A stretch of DNA of 64,000 nt from Brevibacterium spongiae (GCF_026168515.1 NZ_CP093443.1:2418001-2482000), one strand, 5' to 3'. Shown: positions 41,389-51,447, counted from the first letter of the stretch. The notes: generated by a model from the letters alone, not told the origin. Numbers and translations: made by a program.

Positions 41389-42897
41389 TCAGGCTCCTGA
41401 GGGCGAGGGGTCAGCGTGCTTCCCTGCGTTCGGAGCGTGCCGACCCGCATTCGGCTCCCGCGTCCCCGTTCTCAGAGCCCGCCGTCCTGCTTTCGGGTCC
41501 CGTCTCCCTGTCTCGGGATCCGAGGCCAGGAGGATGTTCACCCACCTCGCCTTCGGGTCCGCGTCGACGAGCAGGGCCTTGATCAGCAGGGTCGCCGGCA
41601 GCGCGAGCAGTGCGCCGAGCCAACCGAGGATCCACACCCAGAACAGCAGCGAGAGGAACGAGATCAGCGGTGTCACGCCGACGGATTCGCCCGTGAACTT
41701 CGGCTGGATGATCGACTGGATGACGAAGTTGAGCACGCTGTAGGCCACGACGACCCACACGGCCGACTGCCAGCCGCTGTCGACGAGAGCGAGCAGAGCC
41801 GGCGGGACGAGACCGATGACGAAGCCGATGTTCGGGATGTAGTTCGTCAGGAACGCGAGCACGCCCCACACCCAGATGAGCGGAACGTCGATGATCGCCA
41901 GAGCGATGACGTCGAGGAAGGCGACGATGAGACCGAAGACCGTCGCGACCACCCAGTACCGGCGGACGCCGCTGGCGAAGTCGCCCAGCGACACCGACAG
42001 CGAGGGTTTGATGTCGAGCAGCATCGTCATCCGCTTGTCGATGCCCATCGAGTCCATCGCCACGAAGAAGACAGCCATGATGACCGTGGTCAGCAGGCCC
42101 GCCACCGAGGATACGTTCGTCAGCAGCGGATAGATCGCATCGAGCACCGAACGCACGTCGAAGGCCGAAAGCTGCTGCTGGATCACCGAGGAGGTCACCC
42201 CGATGTCCGAGAGCAGTGCCAGTGCGTTCTGGTAGGTGTTGACGAGTTCGTTGCTGTAGCTGGGGATGAGGATGACGAGTTCGGCCACCGACCACGCGGT
42301 GAGGCCGAAGAACGCGACGATCATGCACAGCACGAGGATGACCGAAATGCACGCGCCGATCGCCCGTGGGACCTTGAAGCGAGTGAGGATCCGCTGCACC
42401 GGGTAGACGACGATGTAGAAGTTCAGCGCGAGGAACACCGGTGCCGCGAGGTCCTGCAGTTCGCGGAAGAACATCAGCGCGTACGCCAGGCCGGCCATCG
42501 TCACCGCGATGATGAGCGCGCGCGCCGGTGGGCGCTCGTGCCAGGGCCGTGCCCGGACGTCCGCGTCCGATTCCCCGATCACCGAGGTGGCTGTGCCGTT
42601 CCCAGACCCCGCCGAGGTGGCTGTGCCGTTCCCGGATCCCGCCGAGGTGGCTCGAGCGTCCGCACCGCCCGTGGTTTCGTCCGCGTCCGGTTCCGGGCGC
42701 CTCGACCGCCGGGTCAGCAGACCTGGGGCCGCCGATCCCGAGGCCGCCGATTCCGAAGAAGCCGGTTCTGAGGAAGCCGATCCCGAGGTCGCCTTTTCCG
42801 AGGACGAAGCAGACTCGGCATGGCGCACCGAATCACCGTTCGAGGAGTCCGCGTCCCCGACCGCGCCCGTACCGTCCGGCTGCTCGTCCTCGGTCAT
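41389..42897 (-). CDS. AI-2E (PerM/YdiK) family transporter with low-complexity tails
   Basis: 502 residues. About 135 N-terminal residues are Ser/Ala/Gly/Glu-rich and include the 10-residue repeat TSAGSGNGTA. The hydrophobic core (about 135-445) has seven or eight helices with YPVQRILTRFKVPRAIGA, FLTNYIPNIGFVIGLVP and TGESVGVTPLISFLSLLFW, typical of the PerM family. A C-terminal tail repeats short blocks such as DPKAGRRALRTG and PNAGRHAPNAG. Transport substrate is unknown; the AI-2 label is historical. The ATG directly follows the der stop (TGAATG). Confidence 0.88.
   Translation of the reverse strand: MTEDEQPDGTGAVGDADSSNGDSVRHAESASSSEKATSGSASSEPASSESAASGSAAPGLLTRRSRRPEPDADETTGGADARATSAGSGNGTATSAGSGNGTATSVIGESDADVRARPWHERPPARALIIAVTMAGLAYALMFFRELQDLAAPVFLALNFYIVVYPVQRILTRFKVPRAIGACISVILVLCMIVAFFGLTAWSVAELVILIPSYSNELVNTYQNALALLSDIGVTSSVIQQQLSAFDVRSVLDAIYPLLTNVSSVAGLLTTVIMAVFFVAMDSMGIDKRMTMLLDIKPSLSVSLGDFASGVRRYWVVATVFGLIVAFLDVIALAIIDVPLIWVWGVLAFLTNYIPNIGFVIGLVPPALLALVDSGWQSAVWVVVAYSVLNFVIQSIIQPKFTGESVGVTPLISFLSLLFWVWILGWLGALLALPATLLIKALLVDADPKARWVNILLASDPETGRRDPKAGRRALRTGTREPNAGRHAPNAGKHADPSPSGA
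42581..42660. repeat. 30-bp in-frame tandem repeat in the AI-2E-family gene
   Basis: Two full units (42581-42610 and 42611-42640) and a partial third, differing at a few positions. They encode the repeated decapeptide in the N-terminal tail. Confidence 0.75.
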
Positions 42898-44409
42898 TCA
42901 GCGTCCCCGCCGCTTCTCGCGGATGCGCATCGACACCTCGATGGGAGTGCCCTTGAAGCCGAAGGTCTCGCGCAGACGACGGACGATGAACCGGCGGTAG
43001 CCGGGATCGAGGAAGCCGGTGGTGAAGAGCACGAACTTCGGCGGACGCGACTGTGCCTGCGTGCCGAAGAGGATGCGCGGCTGCTTGCCTCCGCGCACGG
43101 GATGCGGGTTCGCCGCGACGAGCTCGCCGAGGAAGGCGTTGAGCCGACCCGTCGGAATGCGGGTGTCCCAGCCCTCGAGAGCCGCCTCCATGGCGGGCAC
43201 GAGCTTCTCGGCATGACGACCGGTCTTCGCGGAGATATTCACCCGCGGCGCCCACGCCACATGCGCGAGGTCCCGTTCGATCTCCCGCTCGAGGTAGTAG
43301 CGACGTTCATCGTCGAGCAGATCCCACTTGTTGAACGCGAGCACCACGGCACGCCCCGCCTCGACGGCGGTGGTCACGATGCGCACGTCCTGTTCGCTCA
43401 GCGGTTCCTGCACCTCGAGGAGGACGAGGGCCACCTCGGCCCGCTCCAGGGCGGTCTGCGTCCGCAGTGCCGCGTAGAAATCAGCACCGCTGGCCTGATG
43501 GGCACGACGGCGGATGCCTGCGGTGTCGACGAATCGCCACTGCTTCCCGCCGAGCTCGATGAGCTCGTCCACGGGATCACGCGTGGTGCCGGCGACATTG
43601 TCCACGAGCACACGGTCGGTGCCGATGAGCTGGTTGAGCAGCGAGGACTTCCCGACGTTCGGTCGCCCCACGAGGGCGATGCGACGCGGTCCGCCCTCTT
43701 CGACGCGGGTGTCGACGGCCGAGACCTCCGGCAGGATCGTCAGCACCTCATCGAGCAGGTCGGCGACTCCGCGACCGTGCAGGGCCGACACCGTCCACGG
43801 CTGGCCCAGACCCAGTCCCCAGAGTTCGGCGGCCATGAGCTCGCCGCGCTCGTCGTCGACCTTGTTCGCCGCGAGGATGACCGGCTTCTTCTTCCGCCGC
43901 AGCATCTTCACGACCATCTCGTCGGTCGAAGTCGGGCCGGTCGTCGCATCGACGACGAGGACGACGGCATCGGCCATGTCCACGGCGATCTCCGACTGGA
44001 TCGCGATCCGCGAGGCCATGCCCTTCGAGTCCTGGTCCCAACCGCCGGTGTCGACGAGAGTGAATTCCTTCGTGTTCCATTCCGCGCGGTAGCTCACCCG
44101 GTCTCGGGTCACTCCGGGAACATCCTCGACGACGGCTTCGCGACGCCCGAGGATGCGGTTGACCAAGGTCGACTTGCCGACATTGGGGCGGCCGACGACT
44201 GCGAGCACGGGTGCGGCGCCGAGGGTCTCCTCGTCTTCGTCCTCGAAACCATAGGCGTGCAGCAGCGCCCGGTCCTCGTCTTCGAGTTCGTAGCTTTCGA
44301 GTCCGGCCTCGAGCGCGGTCGCCCGCTGCTCGGCCTCCTCGTCGCTGATGCTCTCGACACGGTCGACGAGGTTGTCGTCGGGTGTCTCCTGGAATTCGGA
44401 TTCGCTCAT
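42898..44409 (-). CDS. der: Ribosome assembly GTPase Der (EngA)
   Basis: 503 residues. Two tandem GTPase domains: [16 protein letters not shown] with DTGGWDQD and NKVD, then [16 protein letters not shown] with DTAGIRRR and NKWDLL, followed by the KH-like C-terminal domain. The acidic N-terminal extension of about 65 residues ([17 protein letters not shown]) is seen in actinobacterial Der. Der is needed for 50S subunit maturation. It is coupled to cmk (ATGA) upstream and the AI-2E gene downstream. Confidence 0.97.
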   Translation of the reverse strand: MSESEFQETPDDNLVDRVESISDEEAEQRATALEAGLESYELEDEDRALLHAYGFEDEDEETLGAAPVLAVVGRPNVGKSTLVNRILGRREAVVEDVPGVTRDRVSYRAEWNTKEFTLVDTGGWDQDSKGMASRIAIQSEIAVDMADAVVLVVDATTGPTSTDEMVVKMLRRKKKPVILAANKVDDERGELMAAELWGLGLGQPWTVSALHGRGVADLLDEVLTILPEVSAVDTRVEEGGPRRIALVGRPNVGKSSLLNQLIGTDRVLVDNVAGTTRDPVDELIELGGKQWRFVDTAGIRRRAHQASGADFYAALRTQTALERAEVALVLLEVQEPLSEQDVRIVTTAVEAGRAVVLAFNKWDLLDDERRYYLEREIERDLAHVAWAPRVNISAKTGRHAEKLVPAMEAALEGWDTRIPTGRLNAFLGELVAANPHPVRGGKQPRILFGTQAQSRPPKFVLFTTGFLDPGYRRFIVRRLRETFGFKGTPIEVSMRIREKRRGR

Positions 44410-45065
44410 TGTGAGTCCTTCACCAGCTGCAGCACCGTCTCGACCACCTGGTCGAAGTCGATGTCGCTGGTATCGAGTGTGTACACTCCGTCGGCGGCTT
44501 CCAAGAAGCTCGTCGTGGCGGAGTCCTTCGCGTCACGGCCTGTGACGAGATCCTGGGTGGCGGCGATCGCCTCGGCATCGGCGTTGCCGTGCACTTCTTT
44601 GGCCCGTCGGGCCACACGGACGTCGTCGCGCGCGGTCATGAGGATGCGCACCTCGGCGTCGGGGGCGACGACGGTGGTGATGTCGCGGCCTTCGACGACG
44701 ATGCCCTCGGGTGCGGCCCTGATGTAGTCGCGCTGCATGTCGATGAGCTCCTCGCGAGCGTCGACGACTCCGGAGACCGTCTGCACGTTCGCCGACACGT
44801 CCGCACCGCGGATGTCCTCGGTGACGTCGATGTCGTCGACGGAGACGAAGAACTCATCAGGGCTCAGTGAGATCTCCAGATCGGCGCCGCGGACCTGTTC
44901 GAGCACGTCGACGGGATCGGTGACCCCGCGGTTGAGGCACAGCCATGCCATCGCCCGGTACATCGCTCCTGTGTCGAGGTACTGGTAGCCCAGCCGACGC
45001 GCCACCTCCTTGGCGGTGCTCGACTTGCCCACTCCGGACGGTCCGTCAATGGCTACGACGCTCAT
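44406..45065 (-). CDS. cmk: Cytidylate kinase
   Basis: 219 residues from the ATG at 45065, which overlaps the tyrA stop and has AAGGAA upstream; a longer reading to 45107 has no support. [17 protein letters not shown] is the P-loop; [36 protein letters not shown] and RARRAK-type lid residues complete the fold. It phosphorylates CMP and dCMP. Its place before der is conserved across Actinobacteria. Confidence 0.96.
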   Translation of the reverse strand: MSVVAIDGPSGVGKSSTAKEVARRLGYQYLDTGAMYRAMAWLCLNRGVTDPVDVLEQVRGADLEISLSPDEFFVSVDDIDVTEDIRGADVSANVQTVSGVVDAREELIDMQRDYIRAAPEGIVVEGRDITTVVAPDAEVRILMTARDDVRVARRAKEVHGNADAEAIAATQDLVTGRDAKDSATTSFLEAADGVYTLDTSDIDFDQVVETVLQLVKDSQ

Positions 45066-46207
45066 GCAGTTCCTTCTTTCTCGATGGCGGATTCGGGGAT
45101 CTGCCATCCCTTCGACAGCAGTCCGATCTCCAGCTCCTGCTGGATGGCCGGGACCACGGACACGTCGACCATGCCCAGTTTCCGACCGGAGGCGTGATCC
45201 ATCCGGAAGTCCTCGACGTTGACGCCGAGGTCGCCGATGTCCTTGAACAGCCGGGCCAGGGTTCCGGGCGTATCCGGGACGAGGATCGTGACAACAGCAT
45301 AGGTGGTCGGCGGCTGCCCGTGCTTGCCGGGAATCCGGTCGTGTCCTTCGTTGCCCAGGGCGATCGCCTTGGCGAGCAGACCCGTCGATCCCGGCCCGAG
45401 TTCGAGCGCCGCGATGACCTCATCGAGTTCGGTCCGCAGGTCGATGAGCACCGACCGGACCTCCTCGGCGTTGCCGGTCAGGATCTGGGTCCACAGGCCC
45501 GGGTCCGAGGCGGCGATGCGCGTGACATCTCGCAGCCCCTGCCCGGCCAGGGCGATCTCCTCGAGCGGAGCGTGGCGCAGCTGGGAGGCGACGAGGGAGG
45601 AGACGATCTGCGGAACGTGGGAGACCTTCGCGACCGCGGCATCATGGATGCGCGGGTCGAGGTGGAGCACCGAGGCGCCCGTGTCCGTGGCCATGGCGAT
45701 GACCTCGCCGAGGCGGGACTCCGGTGTGTCCTCGTCCGAGCAGATCACCCAGGGGCGGGCCGTGAACAGGTCCGCCTGTGCGGCGATGGCCCCGGACTTC
45801 TCCCGCCCGGCCATCGGATGGCAGCCGATGTAGCGGTCCAGCTGAGAGCGTGTGACCAGGGTCTTCACCGACTCCAGGAGTCGGGTCTTCACACTGGCGA
45901 CGTCGGTGACGGTGGCGTCCGGGTAGGTCTCGAGTGCTGTGGCGATGACTCGGGCGGCGACGTCGGGCGGGGTTGCCACGACGACGATGTCCGGATGCGC
46001 GGGAGCCGTGTCCGGTGCGTCGGGATCGGTCGTATCGGCCGCCTCGGTGCCGGTCTTTGCGTTGACGACGCGTCCTGCGCCGAGGTCCGCGGCGAGCTGC
46101 TGAGCCGTCGGCGAAGTGTCCTCGAGGGTCACCTCATGGCCGTTTGCGCTCAGCGCCAACCCCAGACTGGCACCGAGCAGGCCGGTGCCGATGATGTGGA
46201 CTCTCAC
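45062..46207 (-). CDS. tyrA: Prephenate dehydrogenase with C-terminal ACT domain
   Basis: 381 residues from a GTG. NAD-binding IGTGLLGASLGLAL, TDVASVKTRLLESV, then the catalytic IGCHPMAGREKSG region and VSHVPQIVSSLVA define the enzyme, which makes 4-hydroxyphenylpyruvate for tyrosine synthesis. The last ~75 residues (VVTILVPDTPGTLARLF) form an ACT domain, probably for feedback control. An Asp/Thr/Ala-rich stretch at about 55-70 is a small local insertion. GTG overlaps the rluB stop; the cmk ATG overlaps its own stop. Confidence 0.95.
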   Translation of the reverse strand: MRVHIIGTGLLGASLGLALSANGHEVTLEDTSPTAQQLAADLGAGRVVNAKTGTEAADTTDPDAPDTAPAHPDIVVVATPPDVAARVIATALETYPDATVTDVASVKTRLLESVKTLVTRSQLDRYIGCHPMAGREKSGAIAAQADLFTARPWVICSDEDTPESRLGEVIAMATDTGASVLHLDPRIHDAAVAKVSHVPQIVSSLVASQLRHAPLEEIALAGQGLRDVTRIAASDPGLWTQILTGNAEEVRSVLIDLRTELDEVIAALELGPGSTGLLAKAIALGNEGHDRIPGKHGQPPTTYAVVTILVPDTPGTLARLFKDIGDLGVNVEDFRMDHASGRKLGMVDVSVVPAIQQELEIGLLSKGWQIPESAIEKEGTA

Positions 46208-47064
46208 AGACCGACGGCCTCGAAGAGGGCGCCGACCTCATCGGAGCGCAGCGGACGGATCTTGCCCTGCTTCTGCTCGTCGAGGACGACCGGTCCGAAG
46301 CGCAGACGCACGAGCCGCTCCACGGGGTGGCCGATCTCGTCGAGGAGGCGACGCACGATCCGGTTGCGACCGGAGTGGAGGGTGAGTTCGACGACGGACT
46401 TGCCGGGTGTCGAGTCGACGAGTTTGAACTCATCGACCTTGACGAAGCCGTCTTCGAGGTCGATTCCGGCCTTGAGGATGGCACCGGCGTCCTTGGCCAG
46501 CTGGCCCTTGACCTTCGCCAGGTAGGTCTTCGGGACCTCGTAGCGCGGATGGGCCAGGCGGTTGCTCAGCTCTCCGTCGTTGGTGAGCAGGATGAGTCCT
46601 TCGGTCTCGGTGTCGAGGCGACCGACGTGGAAGAGACGTTCGGTGTTGTTGCGCACGTAGTCGGCCAGGCATGGGCGACCTTCGGGGTCGCTCATCGTCG
46701 ACACGACGCCGGCCGGCTTGTTGAGCACGAGGTAGACCTTCTTGGTCTGTGTCGAAATTCTCACTGTGTCCACGTACACGGACTGCGTTTCGGGGTCGAT
46801 CCGGGTGCCCAGTTCGGTCACGATCTGACCGTCGACCTCAACGCGTCCGTCGACGATGAGCTGCTCGCAGGCACGACGTGAGCCAAGCCCCGCCTCGGCG
46901 AGCACCTTCTGCAGGCGCACACCACCGCTGACATGGGCATCCGATACCTGGCCAGCGCCCTGGCCGTGCTTCTCGGCGCCCTTCGAAGCGGTCGAAGCGC
47001 GCTGTTTTCTGGTCGGTCGGTTCTGGCGCCCGCCAGGGGCACGGTGATCACGGTAGGGACTCAT
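46204..47064 (-). CDS. rluB: 23S rRNA pseudouridine synthase RluB family
   Basis: 286 residues. A basic N-terminal extension, an S4 RNA-binding domain (RLQKVLAEAGLGSRRACEQLI near residue 50) and the pseudouridine synthase core with catalytic Asp in GRLDTETEGLILLTNDG near residue 149 are present. RluB isomerises a uridine near the peptidyl transferase centre. It follows scpB by 17 nt in the order scpA-scpB-rluB that is common in Gram-positive bacteria. Confidence 0.96.
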   Translation of the reverse strand: MSPYRDHRAPGGRQNRPTRKQRASTASKGAEKHGQGAGQVSDAHVSGGVRLQKVLAEAGLGSRRACEQLIVDGRVEVDGQIVTELGTRIDPETQSVYVDTVRISTQTKKVYLVLNKPAGVVSTMSDPEGRPCLADYVRNNTERLFHVGRLDTETEGLILLTNDGELSNRLAHPRYEVPKTYLAKVKGQLAKDAGAILKAGIDLEDGFVKVDEFKLVDSTPGKSVVELTLHSGRNRIVRRLLDEIGHPVERLVRLRFGPVVLDEQKQGKIRPLRSDEVGALFEAVGL

Positions 47065-47081
47065 AAGCCTATTCTCTCAAA

Positions 47082-47738
47082 TCAATCGTCGACTCGTGAC
47101 ATCGTCGCGTCCGGCTCGTCGAAGTCTTCGTCGATATCGCCGTCGAGGGCCTCGTCGATCTCCGCGAGGACTTCGGTGTCGTCGGCGCCGAGTTCGGCGA
47201 CGTCGGCATCCTCGGGCAGGTAGGGGGCGATATCGGGCAGGTCGTCGATCGCGTTCATCCCCATCGTGTCGAGGAACTGCGGGGTCGTGGCATAGAGCAG
47301 CGCCGAGGTGGATGCCTCCTTGCCCGCTTCGACGATGAGTCCGCGCAGCAGCAGGGTGCGGATGACGCCGTCGACGCTGACTCCGCGGATAGCGGCGATG
47401 CGCGGTCGCGAGATCGGCTGCCGGTAGGCGATGACGGCGAGGGTCTCGAGTGCTGCTTGGGACAGCTTCGCGCTCTGCCCTGCGGTGAGGAAGTCCTTGA
47501 CGACTTCGTGGTAGTCGCCGCGGGAGAAGATGCGGAAGCCTCCGGCGACGTGGCGGATCTCGAAGCCGCGCTGTCGGTGGTTCTCATCACCGTCGTAGTC
47601 GGCCTTGAGTGCGGCGATCGCGTCGTGCACAGTGTCTTCGTCGAGACCCAAGGAGCTGGCGAGTTCAGCGGCGGACACTGCCGAGTCGGTGATCATGAGC
47701 ACGGCTTCGATGCCGGCGAGGATCTCATCGTCGATCAT
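47082..47738 (-). CDS. scpB: Segregation and condensation protein B
   Basis: 218 residues with two winged-helix domains: EAVLMITDSAVSAAELA and the conserved ETLAVIAYRQPISRPRI AAIRGVSVD region near residues 110-135. A long acidic C-terminal tail follows. With ScpA it forms the kleisin complex that binds SMC for chromosome condensation. ATG overlaps the scpA stop (ATGA). Confidence 0.96.
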   Translation of the reverse strand: MIDDEILAGIEAVLMITDSAVSAAELASSLGLDEDTVHDAIAALKADYDGDENHRQRGFEIRHVAGGFRIFSRGDYHEVVKDFLTAGQSAKLSQAALETLAVIAYRQPISRPRIAAIRGVSVDGVIRTLLLRGLIVEAGKEASTSALLYATTPQFLDTMGMNAIDDLPDIAPYLPEDADVAELGADDTEVLAEIDEALDGDIDEDFDEPDATMSRVDD

Positions 47739-48784
47739 GCTCGCTCGTCTCCCCCATCGTCTTCCCTGTCGTCATTCCCGGCACTGCCCTCGCCGTCTGC
47801 CGCCGGCAGTGCGCTGTCGGTCGCGCTCTCGTCCCCGCTCCAATCACCTTCGGTGCGCAGATCGACGCCGTCTTCGCTCATCTCGGTGCGGTGGATGAGC
47901 AGCCGGCCTAAGGGTTCGGGCTGGTCGAAGTCGCAGAGGCCGACCTTGAACAGCTCCAGCAGGGCGAGGAAGCGGGCGACGACGACCAACGTGTTCTCAG
48001 CGGTTTCGAGCAGATCGGCGAAATCGACCTCACCGGCCCGCAGCAGGGAGAGGATATGTCCGCGCTGTTCGGACACGCTGACCAGCGGCAGGTGGATGTG
48101 ATCGACGGCCACTGTCGGCGGGGTGTGGTCGCGTTGGAGCACGGTGGCGAAGATGCCTGCCAGTTCGCCGGGGCCGATGTTGAGTTCCAAGGGCGGCAGC
48201 ACATCCTGGAACTCTGCCTCGAGGGCCACATCGCGGGGTGCGCGGATCGATCCGGCGGCCATCGCCTCGGCGAGGTAGCCGGAGACGGACTTGTACGCCT
48301 TGTACTGGAGCAGTCGCGCGAAGAGGAGGTCGCGGGCCTCGAGCAGTTCGAGGTCGAGGGCTTCCTCGCCCTCTTCGTGGGGCAGCAGCCGTGCGGTCTT
48401 GAGGTCGAGCAGGGTGGCCGCGACGAGGAGGAACTGTGAGATCTCGGCGAGATTCGCTTTGTCTTTGAGCTCGGTGGTGTAGGCGATGAATTCGTCGGTG
48501 ACCTCGGCCAAGGCGATCTCGGTGACGTCGAGTCGACGCTTCGAGATCAGCCCGAGCAGCAGGTCGAAAGGGCCGGAGAAGTTCTCCAGCCGCACCTGGA
48601 ATCCCTGCCCGGCCTGCTCACCGGACGCATCGACGTCGCCGCTCTGCGACGCATCGACCTCACTGTCGTGCGACGCCTCGATCTCACCGTCATATGACGC
48701 TTCGACCTCACTGTCATGCGAGGCTTTGACTGCGCCGTCATGTGAGGTGTCGATCCCACCTTCGTGTATTGCAGCGTCGCTCAG
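47735..48784 (-). CDS. scpA: Segregation and condensation protein A, probable CTG start
   Basis: 349 residues if read from CTG at 48784. The conserved ScpA core begins GFQVRLENFSGPFDLLLGLI, so a GTG in RLEN's preceding position (48595) would remove the start of the domain. The frame stays open upstream for 63 codons with no ATG, GTG or TTG, encoding five 8-residue repeats (SHDSEVEA type). At its head, CTG overlaps the parA stop (CTGA), with GGAGG six bases before it. ScpA is the kleisin subunit that bridges SMC heads. Core identity is certain; the CTG start is an inference that fits the coupling used elsewhere in the operon. Confidence 0.9.
   Translation of the reverse strand: MSDAAIHEGGIDTSHDGAVKASHDSEVEASYDGEIEASHDSEVDASQSGDVDASGEQAGQGFQVRLENFSGPFDLLLGLISKRRLDVTEIALAEVTDEFIAYTTELKDKANLAEISQFLLVAATLLDLKTARLLPHEEGEEALDLELLEARDLLFARLLQYKAYKSVSGYLAEAMAAGSIRAPRDVALEAEFQDVLPPLELNIGPGELAGIFATVLQRDHTPPTVAVDHIHLPLVSVSEQRGHILSLLRAGEVDFADLLETAENTLVVVARFLALLELFKVGLCDFDQPEPLGRLLIHRTEMSEDGVDLRTEGDWSGDESATDSALPAADGEGSAGNDDREDDGGDERA
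48627..48770. repeat. Six-copy 24-bp in-frame repeat in scpA
   Basis: Units begin at 48627, 48651, 48675, 48699, 48723 and 48747; the first begins GCATCGACGTCGCCG on the plus strand. They keep a perfect reading frame and encode the degenerate octapeptide SHDxEVxA. Confidence 0.85.
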
Positions 48785-49686
48785 GGTGCGCCTCCGCGGG
48801 CGATGAGCTCCCGGGCGAGTCGGCGATAGGCTTCGGAGCCGGTGTGCTTCGGCGCGAAGCTCGTGATCGGTTCGGCGGCCACTGAGGCATCCGGGAACTT
48901 CACTGTCCGGTTGATGACGGTCTCGAACACCTTGTCGCCGAAGGCCTCGGTCACCCGAGACATGACCTCCTTCGAGTGCAGGGTCCGCGAGTCGAACATC
49001 GTGGCGAGGATTCCATCGACCTCGAGCGAGGGGTTGAGCCGGTCCTGGACCTTCTCGATCGTCTCGACGAGCAGGGCGACACCGCGCAGGGCGAAGAATT
49101 CGGTCTCGAGCGGAATGATCACACCGTGCGCGGCGGTCAGCGCGTTGACGGTGAGCAGGCCGAGCGAGGGCTGGCAGTCGATGAGGATGACATCGTATTC
49201 GTCGGCGACCTTCGACAGTGCCCGGGCGAGCACCTGCTCGCGGGCGACCTCACCGACGAGCTGCACTTCGGCGGCCGAGAGATCGATGTTGGCCGGGAGG
49301 ATGTCGATGTTCTCGAACTCCGTGCTCACGAGGACGTCGTGCGGGTCCATGCGCGGGTTCATCAGCAGGTTGTACACGCTGATGTCGAAGTCATACGGGT
49401 TGAGTCCGAGACCGACGGAGAGTGCTCCTTGCGGGTCGAAGTCGACGAGCAGCATCTTGCGACCGTACGCGGCCAGAGCCGCACCGAGGTTGATCGACGA
49501 GGTCGTCTTCCCGACCCCGCCCTTCTGGTTGACCATGGCGATGATGCGGGCGGGCCCATGCGAAGCCAAGGGGGCCGGCTCCGGGAAATCCTGGGGCTCG
49601 GCTGCTGCAGTCCTCTGCTGGGGGATATCCAACGCCTCTTGCGTATTCATCTCTCGGATGGCCACCTTTCGTTGCTCTTCGTCCAA
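48781..49686 (-). CDS. parA: ParA-family chromosome-partitioning ATPase (Rv1708 type)
   Basis: 301 residues from TTG two bases after the xerD stop; an ATG at 49650 (MNTQEAL) with AAAGG eleven bases upstream is a good alternative. Deviant Walker [18 protein letters not shown] near residue 52, [14 protein letters not shown] near 80 and [12 protein letters not shown] near 170 are intact. It is the paralogue linked to scpAB rather than the oriC ParA. A likely role is chromosome segregation or positioning. The stop overlaps the presumed scpA CTG. Confidence 0.94.
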   Translation of the reverse strand: MDEEQRKVAIREMNTQEALDIPQQRTAAAEPQDFPEPAPLASHGPARIIAMVNQKGGVGKTTSSINLGAALAAYGRKMLLVDFDPQGALSVGLGLNPYDFDISVYNLLMNPRMDPHDVLVSTEFENIDILPANIDLSAAEVQLVGEVAREQVLARALSKVADEYDVILIDCQPSLGLLTVNALTAAHGVIIPLETEFFALRGVALLVETIEKVQDRLNPSLEVDGILATMFDSRTLHSKEVMSRVTEAFGDKVFETVINRTVKFPDASVAAEPITSFAPKHTGSEAYRRLARELIARGGAP

Positions 49687-49688
49687 CC

Positions 49689-50639
49689 CTACCGCGCCCG
49701 GGGGTGCGAGGTCGCGTACACTTCCCGCAGTGTCTCTTCGGAGACCTTCGTATAGATCTGGGTCGTCGTCACCGAGGCGTGCCCGAGCAGCTCCTGGACG
49801 ACGCGGATGTCGGCTCCGCCCTCGAGCAGATGCGTGGCGAAGGAGTGCCGGAACGTATGCGGAGAGACCTCCGCATCGATCGTCGCCGCCTCAGCCGCGT
49901 TCTTGACGATCTGCCATGCGGAGACCCGCGAGAGTCGGGTTCCGCGGGCATTGAGGAACAGTGCGCCGGCCGGCGCGGAGGACTTCGCCTTCGCGGCCAT
50001 TCCCGGCCGCACCCGTGAGACCCAGGCCCCCACGGCCTGTGCCGCGTGAGAGCCGAAGGGCACGATCCGCTCCTTGCCGCCCTTGCCGTAGAGACGCACC
50101 AGTCCGGAGTCGAGGTCGAGGTCATCGAGGTCGGTCCCCACTGCCTCGGAGATGCGTGCGCCGGTCGCGTAGAGGAGTTCGAGCAGGGCCTTGGCCCGGA
50201 TCTGCACCGGCTCCTCCCCCTCCGCAGTGGCGAGCATCGCCTCGATCTCGTCGAGCGAGAGCGCCTTGGGCAGGCGCAGTCCCTCCTGCGGCGGGCTGAC
50301 CTCGGAGGCCGGGTCCGTGGGCGCAAGATTCTCAGACAATGCGAAGGTATGGAAGCGGCGCACCGCGACGAGGGCACGCGCCCGCGACCGCGGTGCGAGC
50401 CCCGAATCGAGCAGGTGCAGACCATAGGCTTCGACGGATGAGCGTTCCACCTCGCCGAGGCGGCCGATCCCCTCACCTGTAAGCCAGGTTCCGTACCGCG
50501 CGAGGTCGCGGGCATAGGCGTCGATGGAGTTCATCGACAGTCCGCGTTCGAAGCGCAGCGAGTTGAGGTAGGACTCGAAACCGCGACGCAGCTCGGCGGT
50601 CAGTTCGTCGGGCAGCAGTTCGGCACCATGCCGAGCCAC
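49689..50639 (-). CDS. xerD: Tyrosine recombinase XerD
   Basis: 316 residues from a GTG. Catalytic residues are visible: Arg in [11 protein letters not shown], Lys in [11 protein letters not shown], His/Arg in [17 protein letters not shown], His in [16 protein letters not shown] with the nucleophile Tyr. XerD with XerC resolves chromosome dimers at dif. It is a housekeeping gene in this operon, so no integrase or prophage is implied. It lies 6 nt after the NUDIX stop. Confidence 0.95.
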   Translation of the reverse strand: MARHGAELLPDELTAELRRGFESYLNSLRFERGLSMNSIDAYARDLARYGTWLTGEGIGRLGEVERSSVEAYGLHLLDSGLAPRSRARALVAVRRFHTFALSENLAPTDPASEVSPPQEGLRLPKALSLDEIEAMLATAEGEEPVQIRAKALLELLYATGARISEAVGTDLDDLDLDSGLVRLYGKGGKERIVPFGSHAAQAVGAWVSRVRPGMAAKAKSSAPAGALFLNARGTRLSRVSAWQIVKNAAEAATIDAEVSPHTFRHSFATHLLEGGADIRVVQELLGHASVTTTQIYTKVSEETLREVYATSHPRAR

Positions 50640-50645
50640 GGGTTC

Positions 50646-51413
50646 TCAGTCCTCGCTCGTGCGGGCCGACTCGGGGTCTGCGCTGCCGTTCGTCTGGCCG
50701 GCCGCACCGCCCGTCGTGTCGCCCGTCCCGCCTGTCGCGCTGTTCGTCTCGACCGCAGCGCCGCGGCCGAAGTCGGGGCGTCCGTCGACGAGTCGCCTCG
50801 GCGCATCGACCGGACGCAGCGCCAACGAGGATCCTGCGGCCTCGGCGCGCAGCACCCGGTCGACGTGGAAGATCGCCAGCTGGGCGATCGCGTTCGTGAC
50901 CCGGCCGTCGGTCACGGCCTCGAGCGCTTCGTCGATGCCGACCCACCTGTATTGGAACCCGGCTTCTTCTTCCCCGCGTTCATGGCGGTCGGCTTCGGGC
51001 ACGTATGAGAGTCCGCGTGCAAGGTAGAGGCGCATCGTCTCCGAACTGCCGCCGGGAGTCAGGCAGGAGTCGCTGAGCAGCTCCCAGCGTTCGGCCGTGA
51101 GGTCGGCCTCCTCAGCGAGTTCCCGCTTGGCCGCGTCGAGCGGATCTTCACCCGGAACGTCGAGCAGACCGGCAGGGACCTCCCACAGGCGGGCGCGGAC
51201 GGGGTGCCGGTACTGCTGGGCGAGCAGAATGCGCTGCTGGTCATCGACGACGGCGACGCCGACGGCACCCGTGTGGGCCATGAGGTCGCGCACGAGACCC
51301 GAGGCCTCGGGCAGGTCGAACGTCTCCTTGCGGATGTCCCACACCGCCCCGTTGTAGACGATTTCGGAGGACGTGATGTTCGGGGTAAACGTCTCATCGT
51401 GCAGAGAGCTCAT
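50646..51413 (-). CDS. NUDIX hydrolase, ADP-ribose pyrophosphatase-like
   Basis: 255 residues. The NUDIX helix EDPLDAAKRELAEEADL near residue 95 has all catalytic Glu residues, with EVPAGLLDVPG before it and SETMRLYLARGL after; the family is ADP-ribose pyrophosphatase, matching Rv1700. The last ~50 residues are a Gly/Thr/Ala/Asp-rich tail not needed for the fold. It lies between pyrG and xerD as in mycobacteria and follows a terminator-like hairpin. Confidence 0.92.
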   Translation of the reverse strand: MSSLHDETFTPNITSSEIVYNGAVWDIRKETFDLPEASGLVRDLMAHTGAVGVAVVDDQQRILLAQQYRHPVRARLWEVPAGLLDVPGEDPLDAAKRELAEEADLTAERWELLSDSCLTPGGSSETMRLYLARGLSYVPEADRHERGEEEAGFQYRWVGIDEALEAVTDGRVTNAIAQLAIFHVDRVLRAEAAGSSLALRPVDAPRRLVDGRPDFGRGAAVETNSATGGTGDTTGGAAGQTNGSADPESARTSED

Positions 51414-51447
51414 GGGCTGCCTTCCTGATCATCGACGGTATGCAACG

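Noticed and set aside
48627-48770. Six 24-bp repeats considered as a CRISPR array
   Set aside because: Repeats are directly adjacent with no spacers and stay in the scpA frame; no cas genes.
49689-50639. Tyrosine recombinase as a prophage integrase
   Set aside because: Sequence and synteny match housekeeping XerD; no att repeats or phage genes nearby, and the tRNA-Pro lies 33 kb away.
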